64,000 nt of DNA from Nonlabens dokdonensis DSW-6 (GCF_000332115.1 NC_020156.1:2357501-2421500), one strand, 5' to 3'. Shown: positions 40,966 through 48,598, numbered from the stretch's first letter. A program made the numbers and translations. Notes: generated by a model not told the origin, from the letters alone.

Positions 40966-40992
40966 GTCAAGCCGTTGCGGCACGACTTCGCT
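40966..40992. repeat. 27-bp REP-like hairpin, extra diverged copy
   Basis: Begins GTCAAGCCGT and ends ACTTCGCT. It is in the same orientation as the left copy, with 22 of 27 positions identical, and is back-to-back with 40930-40956. Confidence 0.8.
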
Positions 40993-41018
40993 CAATACAA
41001 ACACAAAAGCATATTAAA

Positions 41019-41771
41019 ATGAGTGATCCCTACGTAAAAACCCAAACAGAAAACGCAATAACAATCATAGAATTCTTTCACCCAGCGCACAACTCTTTGC
41101 CAGGAGATATTCTAGCACAACTAGCACAAGCTATTACAGATGCTGGTAACGATGACGCTACTAAGGTGATCATCTTAAAATCTGGTGGAGAACGCACCTT
41201 TTGTGCTGGAGCTAGTTTTAAAGAACTGATTGCTATTGATGATGAAAAAACTGGCGAAGTATTCTTCTCTGGTTTTGCAAATGTGATCAATGCGATGCGC
41301 AAGTGCCCTAAATTTATCCTAGGTCGTGTGCAAGGTAAAACAGTCGGTGGTGGAGTAGGTGTTGCTGCGGCAACTGACTATTGCTTTGCGACTAAATTTG
41401 CTAGTATCAAATTGAGCGAACTCAACATAGGAATCGGGCCATTTGTGGTAGGTCCAGCGGTAGAGCGCAAACTTGGACTGACTGGAATGAGTCAGATTGC
41501 TATTAATGCAAACGAATTCTATACTCCAGAGTGGGCAAAGAATAATGGCCTTTTTGCAGAGGTTTATGAATCTACTGAAGCAATGGATGTCGCTGTACAA
41601 AAATTTGCAGAGAACCTTTGCACCTACAATCCAGATGCTATGACCGAGATGAAAAAGATGTTCTGGACCGGTTGTGAAGACTGGGATAGTTTACTTTTTG
41701 AGAGAGCAAAGATTTCAGGAAGGTTGGTGTTGAGTAAGTTTACTAAGGAGACTTTAAAAAGATTTAAATAA
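41019..41771 (+). CDS. Enoyl-CoA hydratase/isomerase family protein (paaF/paaG-like)
   Basis: 250 residues of the crotonase fold. Oxyanion-hole motifs are TFCAGASFKELIAI and VQGKTVGGGVGVAAATDYCFAT; the acidic catalytic position falls in LSELNIGIGPFVVGPAVERKLGL. It is shorter and clearly distinct from the paaG at 26216. In the pathway it would fit the PaaF step (2,3-dehydroadipyl-CoA hydration), but the sequence also resembles methylglutaconyl-CoA hydratases, so no symbol is given. Confidence 0.8.
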   Translation: MSDPYVKTQTENAITIIEFFHPAHNSLPGDILAQLAQAITDAGNDDATKVIILKSGGERTFCAGASFKELIAIDDEKTGEVFFSGFANVINAMRKCPKFILGRVQGKTVGGGVGVAAATDYCFATKFASIKLSELNIGIGPFVVGPAVERKLGLTGMSQIAINANEFYTPEWAKNNGLFAEVYESTEAMDVAVQKFAENLCTYNPDAMTEMKKMFWTGCEDWDSLLFERAKISGRLVLSKFTKETLKRFK

Positions 41772-41828
41772 TTTTCAATTTTTGACGCAACCATTTATGG
41801 TTTTTAATACTAGTATTAAAACAGGCCA

Positions 41829-42791
41829 ATGAAAAATTTAGTAAAATCACTTATAGTAGTAGGACTATTAACTTTCATGAATTCTTGTGAATATGAGAGG
41901 TATGAAGATGATTTTCAATCGGTTGAACCGATTGAAGACCTTCCTTACATTACGGTAGATCCTAATCCTGATAATGATCCTTTGACTGATGGACTAGAAA
42001 ATTGTGAATGGAGCACCGCAGTAGATGGTAAAACAATTGATTACCCTATAGCTCAGACTTTTCCCGATTCTATTGATCTCTCCAGTTTTATGCCGCCTGT
42101 AGGTTCTCAAGGAAGTCAAGGTAGTTGTGCTTCATGGGCAACTAGTTATTATCTAGGTAGTTACTTAAAAAATATTGAAAACGATAGTCTTATAGATTCT
42201 AATACTGAAATATTAAGTTCGTCTTTTGCTTTCAATCAAATTAAGTTGGGTAGTGGAAATTGTTACGGATCAAGCATCAACGATAACTTTGAGTTGATGA
42301 AAAATATCGGAACGCTTCCTATTGAAGATTTTCCAATCGATATTTCCAATTGTATTATTCAACCAGATTCTATTCAATTGGTAAACGCGCAAGATTTTAA
42401 GATTTCTAGTTATGAGTCTATTGGGCCTTATTATTCTGATACGCAGCCAGATATCATAATGCCTGTTATGGATGAGGTAAAATCTGCTTTAATCGATGGT
42501 CGTCCGGTCATCATTTCAATGATGACAGACTTACATTTCGGTAATGTATATGATGTTGAAAATGATATTTTTATAATTAATGAAGTCGTAGAATTAATTT
42601 TTAAAGGTTGTCATGCAATGACTATTGTAGGTTATGACGATAGTTTAGACGCATTTAAATTGATTAACTCATGGGGTTCAAACTGGGCAAATGAAGGCTA
42701 CATATACCTAAGCTATGACTTTTTTAGAGGCTCTGAAGATCCTGATTTTAAAGTAGGTGTTTCTAGTTTATCAATAGCATTTAGAGACTAA
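41829..42791 (+). CDS. Papain-family (C1) cysteine peptidase lipoprotein
   Basis: 320 residues. Lipoprotein signal with Cys20 (LLTFMNSC). The peptidase domain has the catalytic Cys100 in VGSQGSQGSCASWATSYYL, His262 in GCHAMTIVGYDD and Asn280 in LINSWGSNWANEGY, all in the order of C1A enzymes. There is no obvious autoinhibitory propeptide beyond ~60 acidic residues. It is probably anchored in the outer membrane. It lies between two paa-related genes in the same direction but is not a pathway enzyme. Confidence 0.87.
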   Translation: MKNLVKSLIVVGLLTFMNSCEYERYEDDFQSVEPIEDLPYITVDPNPDNDPLTDGLENCEWSTAVDGKTIDYPIAQTFPDSIDLSSFMPPVGSQGSQGSCASWATSYYLGSYLKNIENDSLIDSNTEILSSSFAFNQIKLGSGNCYGSSINDNFELMKNIGTLPIEDFPIDISNCIIQPDSIQLVNAQDFKISSYESIGPYYSDTQPDIIMPVMDEVKSALIDGRPVIISMMTDLHFGNVYDVENDIFIINEVVELIFKGCHAMTIVGYDDSLDAFKLINSWGSNWANEGYIYLSYDFFRGSEDPDFKVGVSSLSIAFRD

Positions 42792-42906
42792 ACTTGGTCT
42801 TTATTTGCATATCACTTAAATCATTTTAAGGTTAGAAATCAAAGATGAGAAATCTTGTTATTTCTTGTCTCCGATCAATTTAGGTACGTGATTTATTTAA
42901 AATTTC

Positions 42907-42920
42907 GCTTTCGCGAAAGC
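42907..42920. repeat. HIP-like palindrome, copy 14 (paaY upstream)
   Basis: Perfect copy. AAATTTTAC (42932-42940) starts at the same 18.5-bp offset as in copies 1, 3 and 8. Confidence 0.9.
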
Positions 42921-42975
42921 GAAACACCATAAAATTTTACCGACAAATAAGTAAATTGCCATAAGAATCAATCTT

Positions 42976-43575
42976 ATGGCAGTTTTTAGTTTCAAATCCC
43001 ACATTCCTGTAATCCACGAGTCCAGTTTTGTCCATCCTCAAGCGACAGTAATTGGTAATGTGATTGTAGGTAAGAATTGTTACGTAGGTCCCAGTGCAGT
43101 GATACGAGGCGATTGGGGCGAGATAATTCTTGAAGATGGAGTTAATGTGCAAGAGAATTGTACTGTACATATGTTTCCTGGCAAAAGCATCACGCTTAAA
43201 GAAGGTGCTCATGTAGGTCATGGAGCAATTATTCATGGAGCAAACTTAGGTCGCAATTGTATGATAGGTATGAATAGTGTGATTATGGATGACGCAACCA
43301 TAGGCGATGAATGCATAGTAGGCGCCATGGCATTTGTAAAAGCCGAAGCTGTTTTTGAACCGCGATCTTTAATCGTAGGAAATCCAGCAAAAAAAATAAA
43401 AGAAGTCTCCGATCAAATGATCGCTTGGAAAACAGCGGGAACAAAACTCTACCAGCAACTACCTGCTGATTGTCACGAGACCATGAAAGAAGTAGAGCCA
43501 CTTCGTAAAATTCCTGAAAACAGACCAATTCAAGAAGATTTTTATAAGACGTTACAGGAAATGAAAAATAAGTAA
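42976..43575 (+). CDS. paaY: PaaY, hexapeptide-repeat thioesterase / gamma-carbonic-anhydrase-like protein
   Basis: 199 residues forming a left-handed beta helix of hexapeptide repeats (VIGNVIVGKNCYVGPSAVIRGDWGEIILEDGVNVQENCTVHMF...HVGHGAIIHGANLGRNCMIGMNSVIMDDATIGDECIVGAMAFV), with three His positioned as metal ligands. The tail IVGNPAKKIKEVSDQMIAWKTAGTKLYQQLPADCHETMKEVEPLRKI distinguishes PaaY from plain gamma-carbonic anhydrases. PaaY hydrolyses the CoA thioester of a toxic pathway by-product. Confidence 0.88.
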   Translation: MAVFSFKSHIPVIHESSFVHPQATVIGNVIVGKNCYVGPSAVIRGDWGEIILEDGVNVQENCTVHMFPGKSITLKEGAHVGHGAIIHGANLGRNCMIGMNSVIMDDATIGDECIVGAMAFVKAEAVFEPRSLIVGNPAKKIKEVSDQMIAWKTAGTKLYQQLPADCHETMKEVEPLRKIPENRPIQEDFYKTLQEMKNK

Positions 43576-43582
43576 TTCAGAT

Positions 43583-43951
43583 TTATTTATTATCTAGTAA
43601 AACTTTCAATTCATTTTCAAGTTCTTTTCTGTGGGCTTTTAATTTTCTAATTTTTTTCTCGTCTTGGTGTTTCCACACGAAGTAAGCGATAGTAATGCAA
43701 ATAGAATAAACTACGAAAACATAAGCAACTGTGCCTACATAATCAAAATCGCTATAATCTAACGCTTTTACTGCTTTTTTTCTATAGATTCCATCTGGTT
43801 GGTGAGTCCAAACTGGTCCCACAAAACTGATAAAAACCCCAAATAAAAGCACATTAAACCAGTTTCTTCCTATCCAGTTCTTGTTGCGTTCTGCTCGTTC
43901 AATTTTATATTGATTAGCTAGCAGCGCTTTTTCTTTATAGTGAATTTGCAT
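43583..43951 (-). CDS. Small two-helix membrane protein
   Basis: 122 residues. Two transmembrane helices (about 32-50 and 75-95) flank a ~25-residue loop, and the C-terminal 30 residues (KHQDEKKIRKLKAHRKELENELKVLLDNK) form a charged coiled coil. No known motif was recognised. It is convergent with paaY, and its start faces the E2 gene across a 126-bp divergent spacer. Confidence 0.55.
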   Translation of the reverse strand: MQIHYKEKALLANQYKIERAERNKNWIGRNWFNVLLFGVFISFVGPVWTHQPDGIYRKKAVKALDYSDFDYVGTVAYVFVVYSICITIAYFVWKHQDEKKIRKLKAHRKELENELKVLLDNK

Positions 43952-44007
43952 TGTTACTTCTTAAACAATGTGAAAATAAGTAATGATTTTTTGATTTTGA
44001 GAATCCC

Positions 44008-44021
44008 GCTTTCGCGAAAGC
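44008..44021. repeat. HIP-like palindrome, copy 15 (E2 upstream)
   Basis: Perfect copy. GAATTTTC follows with TTT at the same offset as the other promoter-proximal copies. Confidence 0.9.
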
Positions 44022-44044
44022 AGAATTACAACAGAATTTTCACT

Positions 44045-44060
44045 ACTAACAAGCGTTAGT
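44045..44060. promoter_or_regulatory. Operator 3 of paa regulon (ACTAACAAGCGTTAGT)
   Basis: Arms ACTAAC / GTTAGT around AAGC, 17 bp before the E2 ATG. It matches operators 1 and 2 at all positions except the two central-right bases. Confidence 0.65.
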
Positions 44061-44077
44061 TTTCTTATTTTTATGCC

Positions 44078-45427
44078 ATGGCAAAGACTATGGATTTTAT
44101 ACTCCCAAAAATGGGAGAATCAATTACCGAAGGAACGATACTCAACTGGCTTGTGCAAGAAGGTGAAGCTTTTGAAGAAGGCGATATTCTAGTAGAAGTA
44201 GGAACTGATAAAGTAGATAATGAAGTGCCAGCACCAACGGCAGGCGTTATGACAAAGCATTTATGCGCAAATGGTGATGTGGTAGAAATAGGTAGCGTGA
44301 TTGCGCAATTTGAGGAGGCTGATGGTTCTTCTAGCCATGTGTCGAGTTCAGAATCTGCAATTTCAGAAATGCCTAGCGATAAGAAAGAACAGATGCTGAA
44401 ACAAGTTCAGCATGACAAGTTGGATGCCAGTTCGAGCGAGAGTCGAGAACGTTTACCGAAGAAAAATGTAGGTTCAGTTTCAAACGCATTTGTCAATCAA
44501 GACCTATTCGTCAGTCCATTAATAGACTCTATCGCTCGTAAGAATCATATGTCCTACGAAGAGTTAGCTCGTATACCAGCAACTGGTCATGAAGGTAGAT
44601 TACGCAAGAGTGACGTGGTAAATTATATTAATGAAGGTAGGCCATTTCAATTTGCACAAGCAGTAAATAATGAACCAGATCCTACAGCATATCGTATACC
44701 ACAACTTAAACTAGATAAAGGAACTGGTACCATTATAAAAATGGACCGTATGCGCTCTATGATTGCAGATCATATGGTGTATTCTAAACATACTAGTCCG
44801 CATGTGACTGCTTATGTAGAAGCAGATCTTACCGATTTAGTGAACTGGCGTAATAAAAACAAAGGACCTTTTCAAGAAAAGTATGGCGAGCGATTAACGT
44901 TTACACCGCTTTTTGTAGATGCGGTAGCGAGAGCAATTGAGGAATATCCTAATATTAACGCAAGTGTAGATGGTTCCAATATCATCGTTAAAGAAAATAT
45001 CAATGTAGGAATGGCAACGGCATTACCATCAGGTAATTTAATCGTTCCTGTAGTAAAAAATGCAGACCAAAAATCTCTACAAGAAATTGCTGCAGATGTG
45101 AATCGCATGGCAAACCTAGCACGTGAGAATAAATTAGGTGGAGACGATATTAAAGGAGGAACCTTTACGATATCAAATGTGGGAACTTTTGGCTCATTAA
45201 TGGGAACACCTATTATCAATCAGCCAGAGGTAGCTATTCTTGCAACAGGAATCATTAAAAAACGTGCTGAGGTAATGACCAAAGATGACGTGGACAGTAT
45301 TGAGATAAGAAGTATGATGATGTTATCATTATCATTTGACCATAGAGTAGTAGATGGGTTTTTGGGAGGAAGTTTTTTAAAGCAAGTGGCTTTGAATCTG
45401 GAAGCTGCACCTGAAAATGATTATTAA
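44078..45427 (+). CDS. Dihydrolipoyl acyltransferase (E2) of a 2-oxo-acid dehydrogenase, branched-chain type
   Basis: 449 residues. Lipoyl domain with Lys45 (VEVGTDKVDNEV), peripheral subunit-binding domain at about 147-185 (SPLIDSIARKNHMSYEEL...GHEGRLRKSDVVNYI), and an inner-core acyltransferase domain ending LSFDHRVVDGFLGG with catalytic His and Asp. The linker between the first two domains contains MLKQVQHDKLD, encoded by a hairpin at 44393-44413. A branched-chain (or aryl) oxo-acid substrate is inferred from the E1 partner and the shared paa operator. Confidence 0.9.
   Translation: MAKTMDFILPKMGESITEGTILNWLVQEGEAFEEGDILVEVGTDKVDNEVPAPTAGVMTKHLCANGDVVEIGSVIAQFEEADGSSSHVSSSESAISEMPSDKKEQMLKQVQHDKLDASSSESRERLPKKNVGSVSNAFVNQDLFVSPLIDSIARKNHMSYEELARIPATGHEGRLRKSDVVNYINEGRPFQFAQAVNNEPDPTAYRIPQLKLDKGTGTIIKMDRMRSMIADHMVYSKHTSPHVTAYVEADLTDLVNWRNKNKGPFQEKYGERLTFTPLFVDAVARAIEEYPNINASVDGSNIIVKENINVGMATALPSGNLIVPVVKNADQKSLQEIAADVNRMANLARENKLGGDDIKGGTFTISNVGTFGSLMGTPIINQPEVAILATGIIKKRAEVMTKDDVDSIEIRSMMMLSLSFDHRVVDGFLGGSFLKQVALNLEAAPENDY
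44393..44413. repeat. Hairpin inside E2 linker (ATGCTGAA / TTCAGCAT)
   Basis: 8-bp perfect stem with loop ACAAG, of a REP-like type common between genes in Flavobacteria. Here it is translated as MLKQVQH. Confidence 0.8.
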
Positions 45428-45437
45428 AGAAATTGAT

Positions 45438-45458
45438 TTTCCGCGCTCGACGCGGAAA
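45438..45458. repeat. Left hairpin of GIY-YIG element 3
   Basis: TTTCCGCG-CTCGA-CGCGGAAA. It matches the reverse complement of 45818-45836 at 16 of 19 positions. Confidence 0.85.
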
Positions 45459-45474
45459 CTGCTAGTTTTATCTA

Positions 45475-45792
45475 ATGGCCAGTTACGAGCACAAATATTA
45501 TGTCTATTTACTTTCTAACAAGAAAGATGGTGTTTTATATGTAGGAATGACGGATGATATAAAACATAGAATAAATCAGCACAAGGAAGAAAAATATAAA
45601 AAAGCATTCTCTAAAAGATACCAGACTAAAAAACTGGTCTATTTTGAAGAATTTCTATGGGTTCAAGATGCACAAGCAAGAGAGAAGAAGCTGAAGAAGT
45701 GGAAGCGGCAATGGAAAATAGACCTTATTGAAAAGGATAATCCAGAATGGCTAGATCTTGCAGAGGCTTTGTGGGATGATGAGAATTATTAA
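45475..45792 (+). CDS. GIY-YIG nuclease-family protein, element 3
   Basis: 105 residues. HKYYVYLLSNKKDGVLYVGMTDDIKHRINQHKEEKYKKAFSKRYQTKKLVYFEEF has the GIY and YIG strands (YYVYLL, LYVGMT) and catalytic Arg. AQAREKKLKKWKRQWKIDLIEKDNPEWLDLAEALW is the C-terminal helix and conserved NPEW tail. It is similar to the gene at 40589 but clearly separate. It lies in sense orientation between E2 and E1, framed by inverted hairpins that replace what would normally be a tight E2-E1 junction. Confidence 0.85.
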   Translation: MASYEHKYYVYLLSNKKDGVLYVGMTDDIKHRINQHKEEKYKKAFSKRYQTKKLVYFEEFLWVQDAQAREKKLKKWKRQWKIDLIEKDNPEWLDLAEALWDDENY

Positions 45793-45817
45793 TTAGTATT
45801 GAGTAAGTATAATCAGA

Positions 45818-45836
45818 TTCCGCATCAAGTGCGGAA
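45818..45836. repeat. Right hairpin of GIY-YIG element 3
   Basis: TTCCGCA-TCAAG-TGCGGAA, the inverted relative of the left hairpin, 12 bp before the E1 start. Confidence 0.85.
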
Positions 45837-45848
45837 ATTCAAGATATT

Positions 45849-47993
45849 ATGAAAATAAGTAAAGAAATTTTAGAATTCGGATACAAAAACCTAACAACTG
45901 CCAAAGCCATGGCAGAGCTCTACGAAGAAAACTTTAAAACAGTTTCTAAGTACGTTCATGCTACCAGCCGCGGTCATGAGGTGATTCAGACTGCGCTAGG
46001 AATGCAGTTGTTACCACAAGATTATGCTTTTCCATATTACCGCGATGACGCGATGTTACTTTCTATAGGGATGAAACCTTATGATTTAATGTTGCAGTTA
46101 CTGGCTAAAAAAGATGATCCTTTCTCTGGTGGACGTACCTACTACTCACATCCATCGTTGAATGATATCGATAAGCCTAAAATCCCTCATCAATCTAGTG
46201 CTACAGGAATGCAGGCTATTCCTGCTACTGGTGTTGCTTTGGGCTTCCATTACCGCGAAAGCGGTAATCTCTTCAATGAGAGTCCTGAACTTAATGATCA
46301 GTCGCAGACCATGGATGGTAAGGCGACTAACTCTTATGATAATTCTTTTCATACAGAAGATTCCCGCGTTCGCGGGAATAGTCCAATAGTTGTTTGTTCT
46401 CTAGGTGATGCATCTGTCACAGAAGGAGAAATTGCTGAGGCTTTTCAAATGGCAGCTTTAAAGCAATTGCCTATTTTATATCTAGTGCAAGATAACGGTT
46501 GGGATATCAGTGCAAATGCTGCAGAGACTCGTGCGCAAAATGCTGCTGAATATGCTGCCGGTTTTCACGGTATAGAAGCTATATCTATCGATGGGACAGA
46601 TTTTGAAGAGAGTTACAACACCTTAAATGAGGTGATTGAAAAAATAAGAACAGAGCGCAGACCGTTTTTGGTTCACGCTAAAGTGCCATTGTTAAATCAC
46701 CACACCAGTGGTGTAAGAATGGAGTTTTATCGCGATGATTTGGAAGAGGCGAGAAGCCGTGATCCATATCCGCGTATGAGGCAGTTATTGCTCGATAATG
46801 GATTTAGCGAGCAGGATTTAGATGGTTATGACGCTTTCGCGAAAGCGGAATCTAAAAAAGCTCTAGAACTCGCATTACAACAATCAGATCCAGAGCCATC
46901 AGATTTATACACACATGATTTTGCACCAACACCAATTACAGAAGAAAAAGGAGAACGCTCTCCAGAAGGTGCTGATAAAGTCGTGATGGTAGATTGTGCA
47001 CTGTTTGCCATTGAAGAATTAATGAAAAAACATCCAGAATGCTTGTTATACGGACAAGATGTAGGTGGAAGATTAGGTGGCGTTTTTAGAGAAGCAGCGA
47101 CGCTGGCACAAAAATTTGGTGATAATCGAGTATTCAACACGCCTATTCAAGAGGCGTTCATTGTAGGAAGTACGGTAGGAATGAGTGCCGCTGGTTTAAA
47201 GCCTATTGTAGAGGTGCAGTTTGCTGACTATATCTGGCCAGGATTGAACCAACTATTTACTGAGGTTTCAAGATCCTGTTATTTAAGTAATGGAAAATGG
47301 CCGGTTTCCATGATTCTACGAGTTCCTATAGGCGCTTACGGTTCGGGAGGACCATACCATTCTAGTTCTATGGAAAGCGTGGTTTCTAACATCAGAGGTT
47401 TAAAAATAGCCTATCCATCAAATGGTGCCGACTTAAAAGGATTGATGAAAGCAGCTTATTACGACCCAAATCCAGTAGTAATTTTTGAACACAAAGGATT
47501 GTACTGGTCTAAGGTAAAAGGAACTAAAGGAGCAACAAGTATAGAACCTAGTGAGGATTACGTGTTGCCATTTGGAAAAGCATGGGTACTTCAAGAAATC
47601 TGGAAAAAGGAAGAAGAAGAAACGCTATCCATCATCACTTATGGAATGGGCGTGCACTGGGCAATGAATGCTACAGAAGAACTAGGTTTACAGGATAGAG
47701 TAGAAGTAGTGGATTTAAGAACGCTGCATCCACTAGATTATGAGACGGTGTTTGAAAGCGTGAAAAAATGTGGTAAATGCCTAGTCGTTACCGAAGAACC
47801 TAGCGAAAATAGTTTCTCACGTGCATTACAAGGTCGTATTCAAGAAGAGTGTTTTAAATACATAGACGCACCAGTTATGGTGATAGGTTCTGAAAACATG
47901 CCTGCGATTCCACTGAATTCGGTTTTGGAGGAAACGATGATTCCGTCTACGGAAAAAGTAAAGGCTAAGATTGAGGAGTTATTGAGGTATTGA
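45849..47993 (+). CDS. Fused E1 alpha/beta of a branched-chain-type 2-oxo-acid dehydrogenase
   Basis: 714 residues with E1 alpha in the N-terminal half (thiamine-binding CSLGDASVTEGEIAEAFQMAALKQLPILYLVQDNGWDIS) and E1 beta in the C-terminal half (LYGQDVGGRLGGVFREA...FNTPIQEAFIVGSTVGMSAAGLKPIVEVQFADYIWPGLNQLF). It is a thiamine-diphosphate decarboxylase that feeds acyl groups to the E2 lipoyl arm. About 40 residues between HYRESGN and RVRGNSP have no counterpart in the family and coincide with two DNA hairpins. The palindrome at 46833 yields DAFAKAES in the interdomain linker. Confidence 0.9.
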   Translation: MKISKEILEFGYKNLTTAKAMAELYEENFKTVSKYVHATSRGHEVIQTALGMQLLPQDYAFPYYRDDAMLLSIGMKPYDLMLQLLAKKDDPFSGGRTYYSHPSLNDIDKPKIPHQSSATGMQAIPATGVALGFHYRESGNLFNESPELNDQSQTMDGKATNSYDNSFHTEDSRVRGNSPIVVCSLGDASVTEGEIAEAFQMAALKQLPILYLVQDNGWDISANAAETRAQNAAEYAAGFHGIEAISIDGTDFEESYNTLNEVIEKIRTERRPFLVHAKVPLLNHHTSGVRMEFYRDDLEEARSRDPYPRMRQLLLDNGFSEQDLDGYDAFAKAESKKALELALQQSDPEPSDLYTHDFAPTPITEEKGERSPEGADKVVMVDCALFAIEELMKKHPECLLYGQDVGGRLGGVFREAATLAQKFGDNRVFNTPIQEAFIVGSTVGMSAAGLKPIVEVQFADYIWPGLNQLFTEVSRSCYLSNGKWPVSMILRVPIGAYGSGGPYHSSSMESVVSNIRGLKIAYPSNGADLKGLMKAAYYDPNPVVIFEHKGLYWSKVKGTKGATSIEPSEDYVLPFGKAWVLQEIWKKEEEETLSIITYGMGVHWAMNATEELGLQDRVEVVDLRTLHPLDYETVFESVKKCGKCLVVTEEPSENSFSRALQGRIQEECFKYIDAPVMVIGSENMPAIPLNSVLEETMIPSTEKVKAKIEELLRY
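46249..46379. repeat. Two palindromes bounding an insertion inside E1
   Basis: ATTACCGC-GAAA-GCGGTAAT (46249-46268) and ATTCCCGCGTTCGCGGGAAT (46360-46379). They and the sequence between them are read through in frame, as HYRESGN...SRVRGNS. Confidence 0.75.
46833..46846. repeat. HIP-like palindrome, copy 16 (inside E1)
   Basis: Perfect copy, frame AFAKA, in the linker between E1 alpha and beta. Confidence 0.9.
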
Positions 47994-48019
47994 TAACTCG
48001 TTATATTTAATTATATTAG

Positions 48020-48043
48020 GTTATTATTATTATTATTATTATT
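48020..48043. repeat. Trinucleotide run (TTA)n
   Basis: About eight consecutive TTA/ATT triplets 20 bp before the DUF1573 gene start, a potential slippage site. Confidence 0.85.
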
Positions 48044-48062
48044 GAATTCAAGTAATGAAATC

Positions 48063-48473
48063 ATGAAAAAAGTTTTTTACATTTTAATAACTGCCCTTAT
48101 ATTAATAGCAAGCACTGTTCTAATAGTTAAATGGGATCAGTGGAAATATTATTTTAGATTAGATAACACTACACTCGCCAAAAATCTAGTTGTTGCACCA
48201 GAAAACGAGGAGTTTCAAATAGGTAAAGCTTCCACTTATGTCTTTAACGTGAAAAATACTGGCTCGAAGGAATTAAGGATTGAAAATATTCTGACAGAAT
48301 GTGAGTGTTTAATTTCAGATATTGAATCTCAAACTATCGATGCTGGAGAGTCCAGTAAGGTCACTATTCAATTTACTCCTGAAAATCGAGGCGAATTTAC
48401 TAAATATGCCATGATTGAAGCAAACACAGCTCCGCCATATACGGTAATGACTATAGAAGGTGAGGTTAGATAA
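48063..48473 (+). CDS. DUF1573-type membrane-anchored protein
   Basis: 136 residues from ATG 48063; an in-frame TTG 21 bases upstream is rejected. An N-terminal transmembrane anchor (FYILITALILIASTVLIV) is followed by one immunoglobulin-like ASPM/DUF1573 domain: FQIGKASTYVFNVKNTGSKELRIENILTECECLISDI ... KVTIQFTPENRGEFTKYAMIEANT. Such domains occur in many Bacteroidota exported proteins; the role is unknown. It follows the E1 gene by 69 bp. Confidence 0.75.
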   Translation: MKKVFYILITALILIASTVLIVKWDQWKYYFRLDNTTLAKNLVVAPENEEFQIGKASTYVFNVKNTGSKELRIENILTECECLISDIESQTIDAGESSKVTIQFTPENRGEFTKYAMIEANTAPPYTVMTIEGEVR

Positions 48474-48598
48474 AGGTTCATAGTCTCAGGTAAGTTAGAA
48501 ACTAAACATCTGTAGATTTTTAAGTTTAAGTTGGTATCTTGCTATTAGTATGGTTAGGATGCTAAACTTATATAAAGAAGATCTTGTTTTATTTCTAG

